Below, piece after piece: positions 1 through 4,957 of a stretch of 5,143 bases of DNA. Source of the DNA: an uncultured Amaricoccus sp. (GTDB lineage: Bacteria; Pseudomonadota; Alphaproteobacteria; Rhodobacterales; Rhodobacteraceae). Under the pieces are notes generated by a model, which worked only from the letters and a program-made list of their open reading frames with translations, made no database searches and was not told where the DNA came from. Every line of letters begins with the position of its first letter. The first letter of the stretch is position 1. The translations under genes and the position numbers were made by a program. Location of the stretch: the NCBI RefSeq assembly GCF_937858865.1, contig NZ_CALLYO010000423.1:1-5143 (forward strand), in the 5' to 3' direction.

Positions 1-274
1 GGTCCTTGGCGAAGTCCGCGATCGTCGCCTCCGCCTCGGGCAGCGGCATCCGCCTCAGCGCGATCGCCTGCGCTACCTCCTGGATCTCCGGCGCCTCGGC
101 CAGCTTCAGCGCCGCCTCGTCCGGCACCGGCCCGCCCCAGACCTGGGCGATCGAGAGATGCGGCTGCCGGCGCTGGATGCAGGGCCAGTCGGGATCGGGC
201 GGACCGGCGGCGAAGGCGGGCGCCGCGAAGGCGGGCGCCGCCACGATGAGGCCGAGCAGCATGGAACGGATCAT
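1..274 (-). CDS. Exported protein with DPDWPC motif, C-terminus cut off by the window edge (LutG-like position)
   Basis: The frame is open from an ATG at 274 to the left edge, giving 91 codons with no stop. The start overlaps the stop of the permease gene by ATGA (271-274). A strong ribosome site reading GGAGGGGAGGAG lies about 4 nt upstream, inside the permease gene, so the two genes are probably translationally coupled. Residues 1-23 form a signal peptide (hydrophobic MLLGLIVAAPAFAA followed by a repeated PAFAA), predicting a periplasmic product. The mature protein begins with GPPDPDWPCIQRR (24-36) and then has SIAQVWGGP (41-49). Cys32 is the only cysteine in the visible part. I know of no assigned function. 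Short exported proteins starting with this DPDWPC-type motif sit next to PQQ-associated ABC transporter genes, and the position after the permease matches lutG of Methylorubrum, by recollection. A second ATG at codon 5 is possible but has the weaker spacing. That it is a real gene is well supported; its role is inference from context. Confidence 0.8.
   Translation of the reverse strand, partial: MIRSMLLGLIVAAPAFAAPAFAAGPPDPDWPCIQRRQPHLSIAQVWGGPVPDEAALKLAEAPEIQEVAQAIALRRMPLPEAEATIADFAKD
210..239 (-). repeat. Two exact tandem copies of a 15-bp unit in the signal peptide region
   Basis: The unit gcgaaggcgggcgcc (plus strand) occurs at 210-224 and again at 225-239 without a gap. On the coding strand it gives a duplicated PAFAA segment near the end of the signal peptide of the leftmost gene. 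It keeps the reading frame (15 bp = 5 codons), so it looks like a small in-frame duplication by replication slippage that lengthens the signal peptide. Confidence 0.85.
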
Positions 275-1077
275 TGGGCTCCTCCCCTCCGGCCCCGCCA
301 GAGGCCCTTGGCCGGATCGTACATGAAGATTGTCGCTCCGAAGAAGACCAGCGTGCAACCCGTCACCACCGCGAAGGCGAGCGGGTTGAACTGGCCGTAG
401 AGCGCGAAGCGGATGAGCTCCACCGCGTGGGTGAACGGATTGTAGGCGCAGATGTCGTGCAGCAGGATGCTCGAGTCGCGCATGCGCCAGAGCGGATAGA
501 GCGCGGTCGAGGCGAAGAACATCGGGAAGATGACGAAGTTCATCACCCCGGCGAAATTCTCCAGCTGCCGGATCGCCGACGAGATGAGCAGCCCGAGCGA
601 GCCGAGCATGATCCCGGCGAGGATCAGCGCCGGCAGCACGGTGACATAGCCGACGAGCGGCGCCTCCACCCCCCAGAACCAGGCGATGACGAGGAAGGCA
701 TAGACCTGCAGCACCGAGACGAGCACGCTCGCGACGAGCTTCGAGCCGAGCAGGAACCAGCGCGGATAGGGGCTGACCAGCAGCGTCCGCATCGCGCCGG
801 TCTCCCGGTCGTAGACCATGGAGAGCGACGACTGCATCCCCGAGAAGAGCAGGATCATCCCGCAGAGCCCCGGCGTCACGTAGACCTCGTAGAGGACATA
901 GGTCTGGTAGGGCGGCGTGATCGAGAGGCCGAGCACCGAGCGGAAGCCGGCGGCGAAGATGAAGAGCCAGACCAGCGGCCTGACCAGCGCCGCCAGGAAC
1001 CGCTCCCGCTGGTTCGCGAAGCGAAGCGCCTCGCGGCGGGTGATGCCGGCGAAGGCGATGCTCCACCCGGCCCTCAT
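271..1077 (-). CDS. lutF: ABC-2 type transporter permease, PQQ-alcohol-dehydrogenase-associated (PedC/LutF-like)
   Basis: This 268-residue inner-membrane protein has the normal length for an ABC-2 permease and about six membrane segments (near residues 30-50, 67-82, 108-135, 143-168, 178-195 and 233-253). Family landmarks are DRETGAMRTLLVSP (90-103), the QLENFAGVMNFVIFP stretch (171-185) followed by ASTALYP (189-195), and NPFTHAVELIR (213-223). It would form the transmembrane path, driven by the ATPase encoded just upstream. The start codon overlaps the ATPase stop by ATGA (1074-1077), and its own stop overlaps the start of the next gene in the same way, showing tight coupling. The family resembles the 'alcohol ABC transporter permease' PedC group and the permease LutF of the lanthanide cluster. 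ABC-2 permeases are usually exporters, which sits oddly with the operon's periplasmic binding protein. The permease call is firm; substrate and direction are not. The symbol is given by similarity and gene order only. Confidence 0.93.
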   Translation of the reverse strand: MRAGWSIAFAGITRREALRFANQRERFLAALVRPLVWLFIFAAGFRSVLGLSITPPYQTYVLYEVYVTPGLCGMILLFSGMQSSLSMVYDRETGAMRTLLVSPYPRWFLLGSKLVASVLVSVLQVYAFLVIAWFWGVEAPLVGYVTVLPALILAGIMLGSLGLLISSAIRQLENFAGVMNFVIFPMFFASTALYPLWRMRDSSILLHDICAYNPFTHAVELIRFALYGQFNPLAFAVVTGCTLVFFGATIFMYDPAKGLWRGRRGGAQ

Positions 1078-1862
1078 CCCGCGATCGCCTCCGCCGTCTC
1101 GCCGGTCATGGCGAGGAACCGCTCGGCCAGCGTCCCGCTCCCGGCGATCTCCGCCGCGACACCGACGGCGATGACCGCGCCCCTGTGCAGGATCACCACC
1201 TCGTCGGCCGGGTCCACCTCGTCGAAGACGTGCGTCGCCCAGAGCGTCGAGACCCCCTCCTCGGCGATCAGCCGCCGCACCAGCGCCTGCACCTCCGCCC
1301 GCGACCGCAGGTCGAGCCCGGCCGTCGCCTCGTCGAGGAGCAGGAGCTCCGGCCGGTGCAGCAGGGCGCGCGCGATCTCCGCCCGCCGCTGCTGCCCGCC
1401 CGAGAGCGCGTTGACCTTCAGCCCCCCGCGCTCGGCGAGGCCGACCAGCGCCAGCACCTCGGCGATCCGCACCCTGGCCGCCCGCCCCCCGATCCCGTGC
1501 AGCGCCGCGTGGTAGCCGAGATTCTGCCGCAGCGTCAGGTCGCCGTCGAGCGCCTTGCTCTGGAAGACGACCCCGAGCCGCGCCAGCGCCTCGCCCGGCT
1601 GGCGCCGCGCATCGAAGCCCGCCACCTCGATCCGCCCCGAGGTGCTGTCGTAGAGCCGGGTGATGAGCGAGAAGAGCGTCGTCTTGCCGGCGCCGTTGAC
1701 GCCGAGCAGCGCCGCGAACGCACCGCGCTCGACCGTGAAGCTCACGTCGCGCAGCGCCTGGAAACGGCCGAAGCGGTGGCTGACCTTCTCCACCGCAAGG
1801 GCCGGAGGGCGCATCCCGACCGGTTCCGACCCGGTCGATGCGCCGCCCCGTTCCTCAGTCAT
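1074..1862 (-). CDS. lutE: ABC transporter ATP-binding subunit (PQQ-associated, LutE-like)
   Basis: This cytoplasmic ATPase energises the permease encoded next. All nucleotide-binding motifs are intact: Walker A GVNGAGKT (54-61), Q-loop Gln101 in VVFQSK, signature LSGGQ (153-157) followed by QRR, Walker B LLLLDE (173-178), D-loop AGLD (181-184) and H-loop His211 in WATHVFDE. The ITRLYDSTSG segment after Walker A is typical of the ATPase group paired with PQQ-dependent alcohol dehydrogenase operons. The annotated ATG at 1862 gives 262 residues with a polar 20-residue leader before ALAVEKVSHRFG. An internal ATG at 1814 (codon 17) would give MRPPALAVEKVSHRF, closer to the usual family start. Neither start has a good ribosome site at normal spacing. 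For the upstream ATG the nearest candidate, GGAAAGG (1876-1882), lies about 13 nt away with an inverted repeat in between. The 39-bp gap before this gene is the widest in the operon. The ATPase call is firm; the start is uncertain. Confidence 0.95.
   Translation of the reverse strand: MTEERGGASTGSEPVGMRPPALAVEKVSHRFGRFQALRDVSFTVERGAFAALLGVNGAGKTTLFSLITRLYDSTSGRIEVAGFDARRQPGEALARLGVVFQSKALDGDLTLRQNLGYHAALHGIGGRAARVRIAEVLALVGLAERGGLKVNALSGGQQRRAEIARALLHRPELLLLDEATAGLDLRSRAEVQALVRRLIAEEGVSTLWATHVFDEVDPADEVVILHRGAVIAVGVAAEIAGSGTLAERFLAMTGETAEAIAG
1817..1837 (-). repeat. Inverted repeat, 7-bp arms with 7-nt loop, just before an alternative ATPase start
   Basis: On the coding strand CGACCGG and CCGGTCG flank the loop GTCGGAA, ending 2 nt before the internal ATG at 1814. 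The arms are perfectly complementary. In GC-rich DNA such a hairpin can arise by chance, so a regulatory role is only a possibility. Confidence 0.4.
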
Positions 1863-1876
1863 GTCAAGGGCTTGAC
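1863..1876 (-). promoter_or_regulatory. Palindrome GTCAAG-CC-CTTGAC abutting the ATPase start codon
   Basis: The 14-bp sequence has two perfectly complementary 6-bp arms and touches the ATG at 1862. As RNA it could form a 5-bp stem (GTCAA/TTGAC) with a GCCC tetraloop, directly between the ribosome-site-like GGAAAGG (1876-1882) and the ATG. Folding would shorten the effective spacing and could tune ATPase translation. As DNA it would be a small symmetric operator. Symmetry is seen; function is inferred. Confidence 0.4.
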
Positions 1877-1901
1877 CTTTCCGCGCCGGGTGCGCAGCCG
1901 G

Positions 1902-2150
1902 TCACTCCTTGCGCTCTTCGGTCACGGCGTAGCTCGCGTCGAGCTTGATGTCGTACTGCCCGTCCGCGCACATCACGTCGTCGAGATCGAAGGCGCCGTC
2001 CTCGACCTCGACGTTCGCCGGATCGACCTCGCAGGACTTCGCCGCCAGCACCTCGTCGATCTTGGCCATCTGCTCCTCGCTCGGCCCCTCCGCCAGCGCG
2101 GCGAAGGGCACGAACGCCAGGGCGGCGGCGGCGATGATGAGCTTTCTCAT
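1902..2150 (-). CDS. Small, highly acidic exported PepSY-like protein
   Basis: This 82-residue protein has a clear signal peptide (MRKLIIAAAALAFVPFAALA, cleavage predicted after Ala20) and a 62-residue mature part. The mature part holds 19 Asp/Glu against 5 Lys/Arg. Key segments are IDEVLAAKSC (31-40), VEVEDGAFDLDD (47-58) and CADGQYDIKLD (61-71). Cys40 and Cys61 could form a disulfide. The 'helix, then EDG..F..DDV, then DG.YDIKLD' pattern looks like one PepSY module, a guess from pattern recognition. An in-frame GTG at 2162 would add four residues, but it overlaps the previous stop. The ATG at 2150 has GAGGA (2156-2160) 5 nt upstream and a clean signal peptide, so I prefer it. The gene lies 8 bp after the cupredoxin-like gene. 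The clustered carboxylates suggest metal binding in the periplasm, which fits a lanthanide-related operon. That is inference; the existence of the gene is well supported. Confidence 0.82.
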   Translation of the reverse strand: MRKLIIAAAALAFVPFAALAEGPSEEQMAKIDEVLAAKSCEVDPANVEVEDGAFDLDDVMCADGQYDIKLDASYAVTEERKE

Positions 2151-2155
2151 GTCTT

Positions 2156-2160
2156 TCCTC
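2156..2160 (-). promoter_or_regulatory. Ribosome binding site that fixes the start of the acidic exported protein
   Basis: GAGGA on the minus strand lies 5 nt before the ATG at 2150 and overlaps the stop codon of the preceding gene (2159-2161). It supports the ATG start over the in-frame GTG at 2162. Confidence 0.7.
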
Positions 2161-2662
2161 ACTGGATGACGAAGGTGGCCGACTGGGTTTCGCTGTGCGA
2201 GCCCGGGATCGAGAGCGTATAGGTGCCCGGCACGATGGCGATGAACGACATGTGCGCGGTCCCGGCCGAGTCGAACTCGATCGAATGCACCCCCATCGGG
2301 CGGATCTCGATGTCCTCGATGACGATCTCGTTGATCCAGATCGCCCGGAAGAAGTCGCCGCCCGAGAGCGCCAGCTCTGCCGTCCCGTCCGCGGTAATGT
2401 CGATCCGGTAGTAGGTGCCCGACTTCAGCGTGTAGGTCCCCTGCGCCACCGGCTTGCCCGACGACAGCGTCAGCGGCGGCAGGTCGGCCCGGTTGTCCCG
2501 CGCGAGCAGCCCGGCGAAGCCGTAGTCGTGCGCCCCCTTCGGCACCTCGATGGAGAAGTCCGCAGCTTCCTCCGCGGCGCCCTCGGCCGGCGCCGCGCTG
2601 TCCTGCGCGGCGGCGGGCAGCGCCACCGCCGCGAGCAGCGCTGCAGCGATCCTTGCCTTCAT
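2159..2662 (-). CDS. Exported cupredoxin-like protein lacking the copper-ligand cysteine
   Basis: This 167-residue protein has a signal peptide (MKARIAAALLAAVALPAAAQ, cleavage near residue 20), then an Ala/Glu-rich linker (21-35) and a beta-rich domain. The end of the domain, VHSIEF (125-130), AHMSFIAIVPGTYTLSIPGSH (136-156) and ATFVIQ (162-167), resembles the final strands of cupredoxins. There a His opens the site and PGTY leads to the Cys-His-Met ligand loop. Here His126 and His156 could match the two histidines, but there is no cysteine anywhere in the protein and no Met in the final loop, so a normal blue-copper site is absent. GTYTL occurs twice (75-79 and 146-150). The start has GGGAGGAG about 5 nt upstream and the gene follows the propeller gene by 17 bp. 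A periplasmic role with the neighbouring ABC system is inferred; the cupredoxin-like fold is tentative. Confidence 0.8.
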   Translation of the reverse strand: MKARIAAALLAAVALPAAAQDSAAPAEGAAEEAADFSIEVPKGAHDYGFAGLLARDNRADLPPLTLSSGKPVAQGTYTLKSGTYYRIDITADGTAELALSGGDFFRAIWINEIVIEDIEIRPMGVHSIEFDSAGTAHMSFIAIVPGTYTLSIPGSHSETQSATFVIQ

Positions 2663-2679
2663 TCCCCTCTCCTCCCTGC

Positions 2680-3651
2680 TTACGATTCGACCGCGACGAC
2701 GCCCCAGGGCTGCTCGCCGACCTGCACCGACTTCAGCACCTTGTCGGTCGCGACGTCGATGATCGAGATGTCGTTGGAATTGCCGTTGGTGGTGTAGAGG
2801 AACTTCCCGTCCGGCGAGAAGGCGAGCTGCCAGACCCGCTGCCCCACCAGCAGATAGTCCGTCACCTCCCAGGTCGCGGTATCGACCACCGCGACCCGGT
2901 TCGCCGGGCCGAGCGCGACATAGGCCTTCTTGCCGTCCGCGGTCACCCGCACGCCGACCGGCTGCAGCGCCTCCGGCAGGACGCCCGGCACCTCGAAGGT
3001 GATCTTGTGGACGACCTCGCTCAGGGCCGGGTCGATGACGCTGACCGTGCCGCCGATCTCGGCCGAGACGAGCAGGAACTTGCCGTCCGGGGTGTACTGG
3101 GCGAAGCGCGGCCGCGAGTCGACGAGCACGTTCTCGACGATCTCGAAACTCGAGGTGTCGATCAGGTGCGCCATGTTCGTGGTCTCCGAGGTATTGACCA
3201 CGATCGTCCCGTCCGGGCTCACGCCCATCCCCTCGGGCTCGACGCCGACCGGCACCTCGGCCAGCACCTGCCGCGTCTCCACGTCGACGACGGTGACGAT
3301 ATTGTCGTCCTCGTTGGCGATGTAGAGCGGGTTGCCGCTCGGATGCAGCACGAAGAGCTCGGGGTCGGGCCCCGACGGCAGGCTCGGCAGCTCCTCGTAG
3401 GTCGTCGAGTCGTAGACCCGCACCAGGTTGTCGTCCGAGGCGCAGACGTAGATGTGCTTGCCGTCCGGCGAGGCGGTGATGCCGCGCGGCCGCTGCATCC
3501 CCTCGATGGTGTGGATGACCTCGTGCGTCGCGCCGTCGAGCACGGTGACCGTGTTGCCCTTCTCGTTCGAGACGAAGATCTTCTCGGCCAGCGCCGGACC
3601 GGCCGCGAAGGCGGCCGAGGCGAGCAGAATCCCAAATCGCGCGGTGCGCAT
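2680..3651 (-). CDS. Periplasmic YVTN-type seven-bladed beta-propeller protein (PQQ/ABC-associated)
   Basis: This 323-residue protein starts with a signal peptide (RFGILLASAAFAAGPALA, cleavage near residue 22). The rest consists of beta-propeller repeats, each with an 'SPDGK.lYV' turn and a 'V.ViD..T..V' strand. The xPDG-type turns are at residues 61, 103, 145, 187, 237 and 279. With strands closed by both ends (IFVSNEKGNTVTVLDG at the front, GVVAV at the back) this fits seven blades. It matches the beta-propeller family found with PQQ-dependent catabolism and its ABC transporter, and occupies the lutB position. An ATG at 3666 would overlap the upstream stop and add MTGGK, but its only ribosome-like AGGA is 1 nt away. 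The ATG at 3651 has GGGAGGA and a proper signal peptide, so I use it. It follows the binding-protein gene by 11 bp. It may be a scaffold or ligand relay in the periplasm; no enzymatic motif is seen. Confidence 0.92.
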   Translation of the reverse strand: MRTARFGILLASAAFAAGPALAEKIFVSNEKGNTVTVLDGATHEVIHTIEGMQRPRGITASPDGKHIYVCASDDNLVRVYDSTTYEELPSLPSGPDPELFVLHPSGNPLYIANEDDNIVTVVDVETRQVLAEVPVGVEPEGMGVSPDGTIVVNTSETTNMAHLIDTSSFEIVENVLVDSRPRFAQYTPDGKFLLVSAEIGGTVSVIDPALSEVVHKITFEVPGVLPEALQPVGVRVTADGKKAYVALGPANRVAVVDTATWEVTDYLLVGQRVWQLAFSPDGKFLYTTNGNSNDISIIDVATDKVLKSVQVGEQPWGVVAVES

Positions 3652-3654
3652 CTT

Positions 3655-3661
3655 TCCTCCC
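3655..3661 (-). promoter_or_regulatory. Ribosome binding site that fixes the propeller start
   Basis: GGGAGGA on the minus strand lies 3 nt before the ATG at 3651 (its GGAGG core is 4 nt away). It follows the stop codon of the binding-protein gene (3663-3665) and favours this start over the overlapping ATG at 3666. Confidence 0.7.
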
Positions 3662-3662
3662 G

Positions 3663-4838
3663 TCATTTCCTGCAGGCCGTCTCCGGCCGGTCGATCCCGA
3701 GCGTGTCGAGCTGGCTCACCTGGTGCAGGAACTCCGCCTGCGGCGAGACCGAGACGACCACCCGATCGGCGGTCAGAAGGATCGGCTGGCGGAGCTGGCC
3801 GTCCCAGTCGCGGAAGGTCAGCTTCTGGCCCTTGAATGCCGCAAGATCGAAGCCGTCCGAGAGCACGAAGTCGTGGATGGCGGTAAAATCACCGCCCTGT
3901 GTCCGCGTCGCCGCCTCGCCCAGCACCCTGAGCGCCATCCAGACCTGATAGTCCTCGTCCCGCGCCGGCCGGCCCATCTGCTTCTCGAAGCGGGTCTGGA
4001 ACTGCGTCGCGCCCCAGGCCTCGTGCGCCGGATGCCAGGTGTCGGGCATCAGCCCGGCCGAGCCGGTCACCGGCCGCGGCTCCCAGGTGTGATAGGGCAG
4101 GTGCGCCGCGAACACCCCTGCCCGATCCGCCGCCACCACCACGTCGTGCTCCGCCGCCCGCTGGGTGAAGGCCGGCATCTGCTGCTGGATCTGCACCGTG
4201 CCGGAATCCGTGCGCCGCGCGCCGCCGGTGTCCTCGAAGACCCGCTCCTCGACGATCTTCGCCCCGAACTTCGTGGCGGCGCGCCGGTAGGCGTCGGCGA
4301 GCGCCTTGTCCTCGGGGTGGCTCCCCTCGATCAGGAACCAGTCGGTCCACCGCTTCCAGACCAGGTACTGCGCCAGCGCGTCGGTCAGCATCGCGTCCGA
4401 CGGCGCGGTATGCAGCAGGTTCGCCCGGCAGTCCTCGCCGCGCAGCCGGTCGGCCGTCGACTCCGCGTTCAGCACGAGCGCCCTGTCGCCGGCGATGTCG
4501 GCCAGCTTCACCGTGGTGTCGGCGTCGGCCATCACCACGATCCACCAGATCCCGGCGTCCAGCAGCTTCCGCATCTCCGCCTCGGCCGTCTCCGGCGCGG
4601 CGACGACCGTCTCGGTGGTGAACTTCTGCTGCATGAAGCTGCCGGTCGTGGCGTTGTCCGCCGTCCCGAGCGCCGCCCCGGCGAAGCCGATGTCCTCCGG
4701 CGGCAGATCCAGCCTCGAGATCGGCATCGGCCCCGGCGCGTCCACGCGGAGCACCGCGGCCCGATACTCCGTCTCGGCCGCCGCCCATGTCGCCGAGCAA
4801 ACGAGGGCGGAGGCGAGCAGCCATCCACTCTGTTTCAT
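3663..4838 (-). CDS. lutA: Periplasmic substrate-binding protein of PQQ-associated ABC transporter (LutA-like)
   Basis: This 391-residue exported protein has a signal peptide (MKQSGWLLASALVCSATWAAA, cleavage near residue 21). Cys14 is not in a proper lipobox, so it is probably soluble rather than a lipoprotein. The mature part looks like the two-lobed branched-chain-amino-acid-binding type fold. It contains KLLDAGIWWIVVMADADTT (91-109), RGEDCRANLLHTAPSDAMLTDALAQYLVWKRWTDWFLI (133-170), AEHDVVVAADRAGVFAAHLPYHTWEPRP (229-256) and DEDYQVWMALRVLGEAATRT (294-313). Cys137 and Cys389 are the only mature cysteines and may pair. These features match the family described as the binding protein of the PQQ-dependent alcohol dehydrogenase ABC system. 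In the lut cluster of Methylorubrum the corresponding first gene is lutA. The start has GGGAGGAAGGGA directly upstream. It is first in the operon and lies downstream of the only sizeable intergenic region. The ligand is unknown; family assignment is confident and the symbol is by similarity. Confidence 0.9.
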   Translation of the reverse strand: MKQSGWLLASALVCSATWAAAETEYRAAVLRVDAPGPMPISRLDLPPEDIGFAGAALGTADNATTGSFMQQKFTTETVVAAPETAEAEMRKLLDAGIWWIVVMADADTTVKLADIAGDRALVLNAESTADRLRGEDCRANLLHTAPSDAMLTDALAQYLVWKRWTDWFLIEGSHPEDKALADAYRRAATKFGAKIVEERVFEDTGGARRTDSGTVQIQQQMPAFTQRAAEHDVVVAADRAGVFAAHLPYHTWEPRPVTGSAGLMPDTWHPAHEAWGATQFQTRFEKQMGRPARDEDYQVWMALRVLGEAATRTQGGDFTAIHDFVLSDGFDLAAFKGQKLTFRDWDGQLRQPILLTADRVVVSVSPQAEFLHQVSQLDTLGIDRPETACRK

Positions 4839-4957
4839 TCCCTTCCTCCCGGCCCCATAGAAGCACAGCGGTCCGGCAGGTTAAGGAGAATCTTTTGATA
4901 AGACTCTCATAAGCCAATGATTCCAGCCGCTCTCATACTTTTGGCGGACAGCGGCCG
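4839..4957 (-). promoter_or_regulatory. Intergenic control region for the seven-gene operon
   Basis: This is the only gap in the window large enough for a promoter, and part of it (about 4880-4945) is clearly richer in A and T than the rest. On the minus strand it contains CTTAT N6 CTTAT (4913 down to 4898), two repeats one helical turn (11 bp) apart. It also contains TATGAGAG twice (at 4930-4937 and 4904-4911), 26 bp apart. Such paired direct repeats suit a response regulator or other dimeric activator. A weak TTGGCT (4912-4917) is followed after 17 bp by AAGATT (4889-4894), a poor match to a sigma-70 promoter, as expected if an activator is needed. The segment closes with the ribosome site GGAGGAAGGGA before the ATG at 4838. 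Repeats are seen; promoter function is inferred. Confidence 0.5.

Noticed and set aside
274..1515. Long plus-strand open frame (413 codons) opposite the permease and ATPase
   Set aside because: The product is an Arg/Glu/His/Asp-rich string with no domain or signal. It arises from the codon bias of the well-supported minus-strand genes in GC-rich DNA.
2151..2162. GTG start at 2162 for the acidic exported protein
   Set aside because: It puts four polar residues before the signal peptide and consumes the GAGGA ribosome site, which serves the ATG at 2150.
1185..2222. Plus-strand open frame of 345 codons spanning several minus-strand genes
   Set aside because: It crosses gene boundaries of the operon, is low in complexity (Arg, His, Asp, Leu) and has no recognisable domain.
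3652..3666. ATG at 3666 as start of the propeller (4-bp overlap with the previous gene)
   Set aside because: Its only ribosome-like AGGA is 1 nt away. The ATG at 3651 has a strong GGGAGGA and begins a proper signal peptide.
2653..3948. Plus-strand open frame of 431 codons, the longest in the window
   Set aside because: It is the mirror of the propeller gene: its Asp/Val/Arg/His repeats are antisense of the propeller repeats. No family features are present.
4791..4802. Possible lipoprotein cysteine (Cys14) in the binding-protein signal peptide
   Set aside because: The preceding residues ALV do not fit a lipobox, which needs Gly, Ala or Ser just before Cys. A signal peptidase I site after Ala21 fits better.
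3889..4917. Minus-strand open frame of 342 codons overlapping the binding-protein gene in another frame
   Set aside because: It is Gly/Arg/Ala-rich, without a domain. The overlapping frame encodes a clear binding protein with signal peptide and ribosome site. The matching plus-strand frame (3723-4898) is rejected for the same reason.
4926..4955. Hairpin GCCGCT ... AGCGGC as terminator of the peptidase-like gene
   Set aside because: The arms are only 6 bp with an 18-nt loop and no following U-tract on the minus strand, so a terminator cannot be supported.
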